From Anaerolineales bacterium (lineage in GTDB: Bacteria; Chloroflexota; Anaerolineae; Anaerolineales; UBA11858), in assembly GCA_015485245.1 (NCBI GenBank), contig WFTY01000201.1, forward strand, positions 1 through 15,716: a DNA stretch of 15,716 nucleotides, read 5' to 3'. Below the pieces are notes generated by a model that saw nothing but the letters and a program-made list of their open reading frames with translations, ran no database searches and had not been told where the DNA came from. Each line of letters opens with the position of its first letter. The first letter of the stretch is position 1. Positions 13,424-15,716 of this stretch are shown in pieces. A program made the translations under genes and the position numbers.

Positions 13424-14287
13424 CTAAAACGTGCTCTCCCCGTGGCTGAGGACATAGAAGCTGCGCGGTTGAGCGCCAGGCAGGAAGACAAAATCGGTGA
13501 TCAGATAGCCGCGGGCGAAGAGGTCTTCCAGCAAAGCACGGTTGTGCATTCGCCAGGCCAGCGCCAGCGCGGCATCAGCCTGACGCAGGGCTTGAAAATC
13601 GGCGGGGATCTCCACCAACAGCAAGTTCTCCCCCTCGGCGGCTGCGTCCACTTCCACCGGCTCCGGCCAGCCATCCGGGCGCAGGCGCGTGGGGTTGAGG
13701 ATCTGCGCGCCGGAGGCCAGGAAGTGCGCCAGGTCGAGAGAGCGGCGGCTGTTAGCGCTCAACCGGCGCTCCACGCGCGAGGTGTTGACCCACCAATCCA
13801 CCCGCAAGCGGTCGGAGGGCAGGCCAGCGTTCAGGCCGTCACGCATCTCGCCATAGTATTCGCGAATATACGTGTTGCACACGGCGCCCAGTTTGGCGAT
13901 GTTCAGGCGGGCATTGCGGCTGAGCAGGGGATCGTACGTCCACTGGATCAGGCCTAACCCCTGCGCCCGCACCATCTGCCACTGAGCGCGCTTGAGGCGG
14001 AACCCCAGGCCACGATCGCGGTAATCCGGATGAATGCCGGCCATGTGCGAGGCGTGCATCGGGCGCGGTCCGCCGCGGGACTCGGTCACGCCGGGGAAGC
14101 CGAACACAAACCCCACCAGTTGCCCCCCTGTCAACGCGCCGATCACCAGCCCGCCGTGATCGACCGCCGCCCGCAAAAGATGCACCGGGACAACGTCGGT
14201 TTCGTTCCCCGGCCATACCTGGCGTTGCAGTTCTTCCACCAACAACAACTCTTCCGGGCTTTCAAGCAAACGGATTTGAATCGTCAT
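13424..14287 (-). CDS. GNAT-superfamily acyltransferase, COG3375-like
   Basis: A 287-residue acyltransferase. The N-terminal GNAT domain (about 3-150) has the CoA-binding region HPDYRDRGLGFRLKRAQW at 86-103 (R-x-x-G-x-G/F type loop). It then has the long conserved stretch IQWTYDPLLSRNARLNIAKL at 114-133, followed by GAVCNTYIREYYGEM, which I associate with COG3375 proteins. The C-terminal half (about 160-287) is specific to this group (RLRVDWWV at 160-167). COG3375-type genes often sit beside N-succinylamino-acid racemase genes; in such systems a GNAT enzyme succinylates D-amino acids before racemisation. A GTG at 14293 would overlap the upstream stop as GTGA. ATG 14287 is preferred because AGG lies 8 bases upstream of it but only 2 before the GTG. 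Confidence 0.88.
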   Translation of the reverse strand: MTIQIRLLESPEELLLVEELQRQVWPGNETDVVPVHLLRAAVDHGGLVIGALTGGQLVGFVFGFPGVTESRGGPRPMHASHMAGIHPDYRDRGLGFRLKRAQWQMVRAQGLGLIQWTYDPLLSRNARLNIAKLGAVCNTYIREYYGEMRDGLNAGLPSDRLRVDWWVNTSRVERRLSANSRRSLDLAHFLASGAQILNPTRLRPDGWPEPVEVDAAAEGENLLLVEIPADFQALRQADAALALAWRMHNRALLEDLFARGYLITDFVFLPGAQPRSFYVLSHGESTF

Positions 14288-14289
14288 CT

Positions 14290-15228
14290 TCACGACCTGC
14301 GGCGCAAAGCGTTGCGCAGAAATTCAAGTCGCCAATTCACGCCCTCCAGATAGCCCAGGCGGTGAGAGAAACGTGAAGGCAGCAGGTTAAACACCCGCGG
14401 GAGGGTATCCAGAGCACAGGTACGATTGCCTGCCAGATAATCCAGCCAGAAGGTGGAAACCGGCGCGGCAGGCAGAAAATATTCTAACATCACTGTGATC
14501 GCCCGCAGATAGGGCGGCGGCAGCGAAATCAACCGGCGGCGCAGACCCAACCGCGCCGCGATGATCTGGATGATCTCGCGCAGCGAGAGGAACTCTGGCC
14601 CGCCCAGCTCGTAGAGCTGATCGCGGGTGTCTTCATCGTCCAGCGCCCAGGCCATGCAGGCGACCAGGTCTTCCACCCACAGCGGCTGCAAACGCATCTC
14701 GCCATCACCAGGGATGAGGGCAAAGCCCGGTTGCACAGCGAGCAACTGCGCCAGCCCGGTGGTGAACCCGTCTCCCGGCCCAAAGACAATCGCCGAACGG
14801 AAAATGGTGTAGGCCAGACCGCTGTTACGGATGGCCTGCTCGGCAATCGCCTTGGCCTTGAAGACAGGGTAAGCCGAGGCGCGGTCAGCGCCCAGGTGAC
14901 TGAGATAGAGCAAGCGATCCACCCCTGCATCCACGGCCGCGGTCAGCAACGCCCGCGTGCCGCGCACATCCACCGTCAACAAATCAGCCGCCGCGCCGCG
15001 CCGCTCCACACCGGCGAGGTGATACACCGTATCCACACCCACCATGGCAGCGCGCAGCCCGCGGAGATCACCCAACGAGGCCACCGCTACCTCCACCGAG
15101 ACGCCGCGCGGCAGCCGCGGTGAAGTCTGCGAAGGGCGGATCAGAGTGCGCACCTGATAGCCCGCCGCGACCAGATGACGGATCAGCGCCCGCCCGATAA
15201 AACCCGTCCCACCCGTGACCAGAATCAT
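14290..15228 (-). CDS. Atypical SDR, NAD(P)-binding NmrA/NDUFA9-like epimerase-fold protein
   Basis: A 312-residue Rossmann-fold protein of the extended/atypical short-chain dehydrogenase group. The dinucleotide-binding loop TGGTGFIG is at 5-12, followed by RTLIRP at 27-32, VYHLAGV at 68-74, LLYLSHLGA at 107-114, Y120-x3-K124 in the position of the catalytic Y-x3-K, and FRSAIVFGPGDGFTTGLAQL at 143-162. The C-terminal part (230-312) is typical of NDUFA9-like SDRs, some of which act on lipids, sugars or quinone precursors, or serve only as NADPH sensors. Substrate unknown. The frame opens at 15294, but ATG 15228 is directly followed by the glycine loop (MILVTGGTG) and lies 7 bases after an extended -10 box, so it is probably leaderless. 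It is the first gene of the operon; its stop touches the GNAT gene. Confidence 0.9.
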   Translation of the reverse strand: MILVTGGTGFIGRALIRHLVAAGYQVRTLIRPSQTSPRLPRGVSVEVAVASLGDLRGLRAAMVGVDTVYHLAGVERRGAAADLLTVDVRGTRALLTAAVDAGVDRLLYLSHLGADRASAYPVFKAKAIAEQAIRNSGLAYTIFRSAIVFGPGDGFTTGLAQLLAVQPGFALIPGDGEMRLQPLWVEDLVACMAWALDDEDTRDQLYELGGPEFLSLREIIQIIAARLGLRRRLISLPPPYLRAITVMLEYFLPAAPVSTFWLDYLAGNRTCALDTLPRVFNLLPSRFSHRLGYLEGVNWRLEFLRNALRRRS

Positions 15229-15235
15229 GGCCGCG

Positions 15236-15244
15236 ATTATAGCA
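15236..15244 (-). promoter_or_regulatory. Extended -10 promoter, near-leaderless, of the SDR-GNAT-racemase operon
   Basis: On the minus strand TGCTATAAT is a perfect extended -10 (TGn + TATAAT), ending 7 bases before ATG 15228, so the mRNA should start at or one base before the start codon. No -35 box and no Shine-Dalgarno site are evident. Confidence 0.6.
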
Positions 15245-15308
15245 TGCCGGCGCTGGCACGCGCCTTGCAACGTCTCAGACGAGGAACACTCCAACCGTGT
15301 TGACGCCT

Positions 15309-15716
15309 ATGGACAACGCCATGAAATCTCCCTCCCGAACGTTCGGCTTTCATTACTTCCCTGACGACCAGCACTATCGTCAGGCCGATCTGGAAACCTG
15401 GCTGCCACGGCTGCGTCAGCTTGGGGCTGGCTGGCTCGTGCTCAAAGCGCCAGCGACGCGCGCCCTGCCAGAAGCTTTTCTGCGCGGATTGTTGGAGGCC
15501 GGGGTCTCGCCAGTAGTTCACTTCGACTGGGAGGCAGCGCACACGCCGCCCCCGGCCGATGTGCAACTGCTCTGCCGCACCTACGCCCGCTGGGGTGTGC
15601 GCCATGTCGCTTTCTTCAACCAGCCGAACCAGCGAACCTTCTGGCGCGGGGCGCTCTGGGCGCAGCAAAACCTGGTGGAGCGCTTCCTCGATCTCTTCTT
15701 GCCGCTAGCGGAGGAG
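15309..15716 (+). CDS. Unidentified protein, N-terminal part (partial; possibly TIM-barrel hydrolase-like)
   Basis: An open frame of 136 codons runs without a stop to the right edge, so the gene continues beyond the window. I do not recognise a named family. The start MDNAMKSPSRTFGFHYFPDD is followed by DLETWLPRLRQLGAGWLVLK at 27-46, VVHFDWE at 69-75, and WGVRHVAFFNQPNQRTFW at 95-112. The alternation of helix-like segments with short strands ending in H/D/N residues (GFHYF, LVLK, VVHFD, VAFFNQP) looks like the first strands of a TIM barrel, as in glycoside-hydrolase-like proteins; this is inference only. The start is uncertain: ATG 15309, ATG 15321, and GTG 15297 (GAGGAA at 15281-15286 lies 10 bases upstream) are all in frame. 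It is divergent from the SDR operon. Confidence 0.7.
   Translation, partial: MDNAMKSPSRTFGFHYFPDDQHYRQADLETWLPRLRQLGAGWLVLKAPATRALPEAFLRGLLEAGVSPVVHFDWEAAHTPPPADVQLLCRTYARWGVRHVAFFNQPNQRTFWRGALWAQQNLVERFLDLFLPLAEE

Noticed and set aside
15237..15668. Minus-strand open frame of 143 codons at the right edge
   Set aside because: It lies opposite the uninterrupted plus-strand gene and overlaps the SDR promoter; no recognisable motif.
1..15716. CRISPR arrays, tRNA genes, insertion sequences or attachment sites
   Set aside because: No regularly spaced repeats, tRNA-like cloverleaf, transposase motif or flanking direct repeats were seen on either strand.

Overview
The window is 15.7 kb of GC-rich (by eye around 60% GC), densely coded chromosomal DNA. 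The content is housekeeping and accessory metabolism: no tRNA, rRNA, CRISPR array, insertion sequence or phage gene was seen. The protein mix suggests a Chloroflexota bacterium, probably class Anaerolineae: an N-acylamino-acid racemase beside a COG3375-type acetyltransferase, a phosphoglycerate-mutase-like metalloenzyme, HD-GYP response regulators, paired Hsp20 proteins, and several leaderless-type promoters. This placement is inference from gene content; no marker gene is present. Every non-coding gap is shorter than 150 bases.

Layout. (1) 1-1265, minus strand: a stress block of two tandem small heat-shock proteins with their own promoter and terminator, followed by a J-domain co-chaperone that runs off the left edge. 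(2) 1387-3389, minus: two paralogous REC + HD-GYP response regulators joined by an ATGA overlap, with a promoter at 3457-3485. (3) 3517-5000, plus: a SAM methyltransferase and a phosphoglycerate-mutase-like phosphotransferase, also joined by ATGA and transcribed divergently from block 2. (4) 5069-9321, minus: a GT4 glycosyltransferase, a YraN endonuclease-fold protein and MiaA as an overlapping operon, then a long-chain acyl-CoA ligase with its own near-perfect promoter. A strong hairpin separates the ligase from the convergent plus-strand genes. (5) 9431-11034, plus: a polytopic membrane protein of unknown function and a PlsY-like acyltransferase. (6) 11031-15228, minus: an apparent five-gene operon of NAD(P)-binding SDR, GNAT acyltransferase, enolase-superfamily N-acylamino-acid racemase/OSBS, cyclase-family metal hydrolase and a PEBP-fold lipoprotein. 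(7) 15309-15716, plus: the start of an unidentified protein, cut by the right edge.

How the genes may work together. Block 1 is a chaperone set: Hsp20 proteins hold unfolded proteins and the J protein hands them to DnaK. Block 2 probably couples unknown signals to c-di-GMP or related cyclic-nucleotide hydrolysis. Block 4 mixes envelope glycolipid synthesis, tRNA modification and fatty-acid activation, linked mainly by packing. Block 6 is the most suggestive. A GNAT acyltransferase beside an N-succinyl/N-acylamino-acid racemase matches the known logic of irreversible D- to L-amino-acid conversion, but the expected desuccinylase is absent and a cyclase-family hydrolase sits in its place.

Several starts were reset inside longer reading frames using Shine-Dalgarno sites, stop-start overlaps and promoter position. 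The two HD-GYP paralogs align without a single gap from their chosen starts, which supports both choices.
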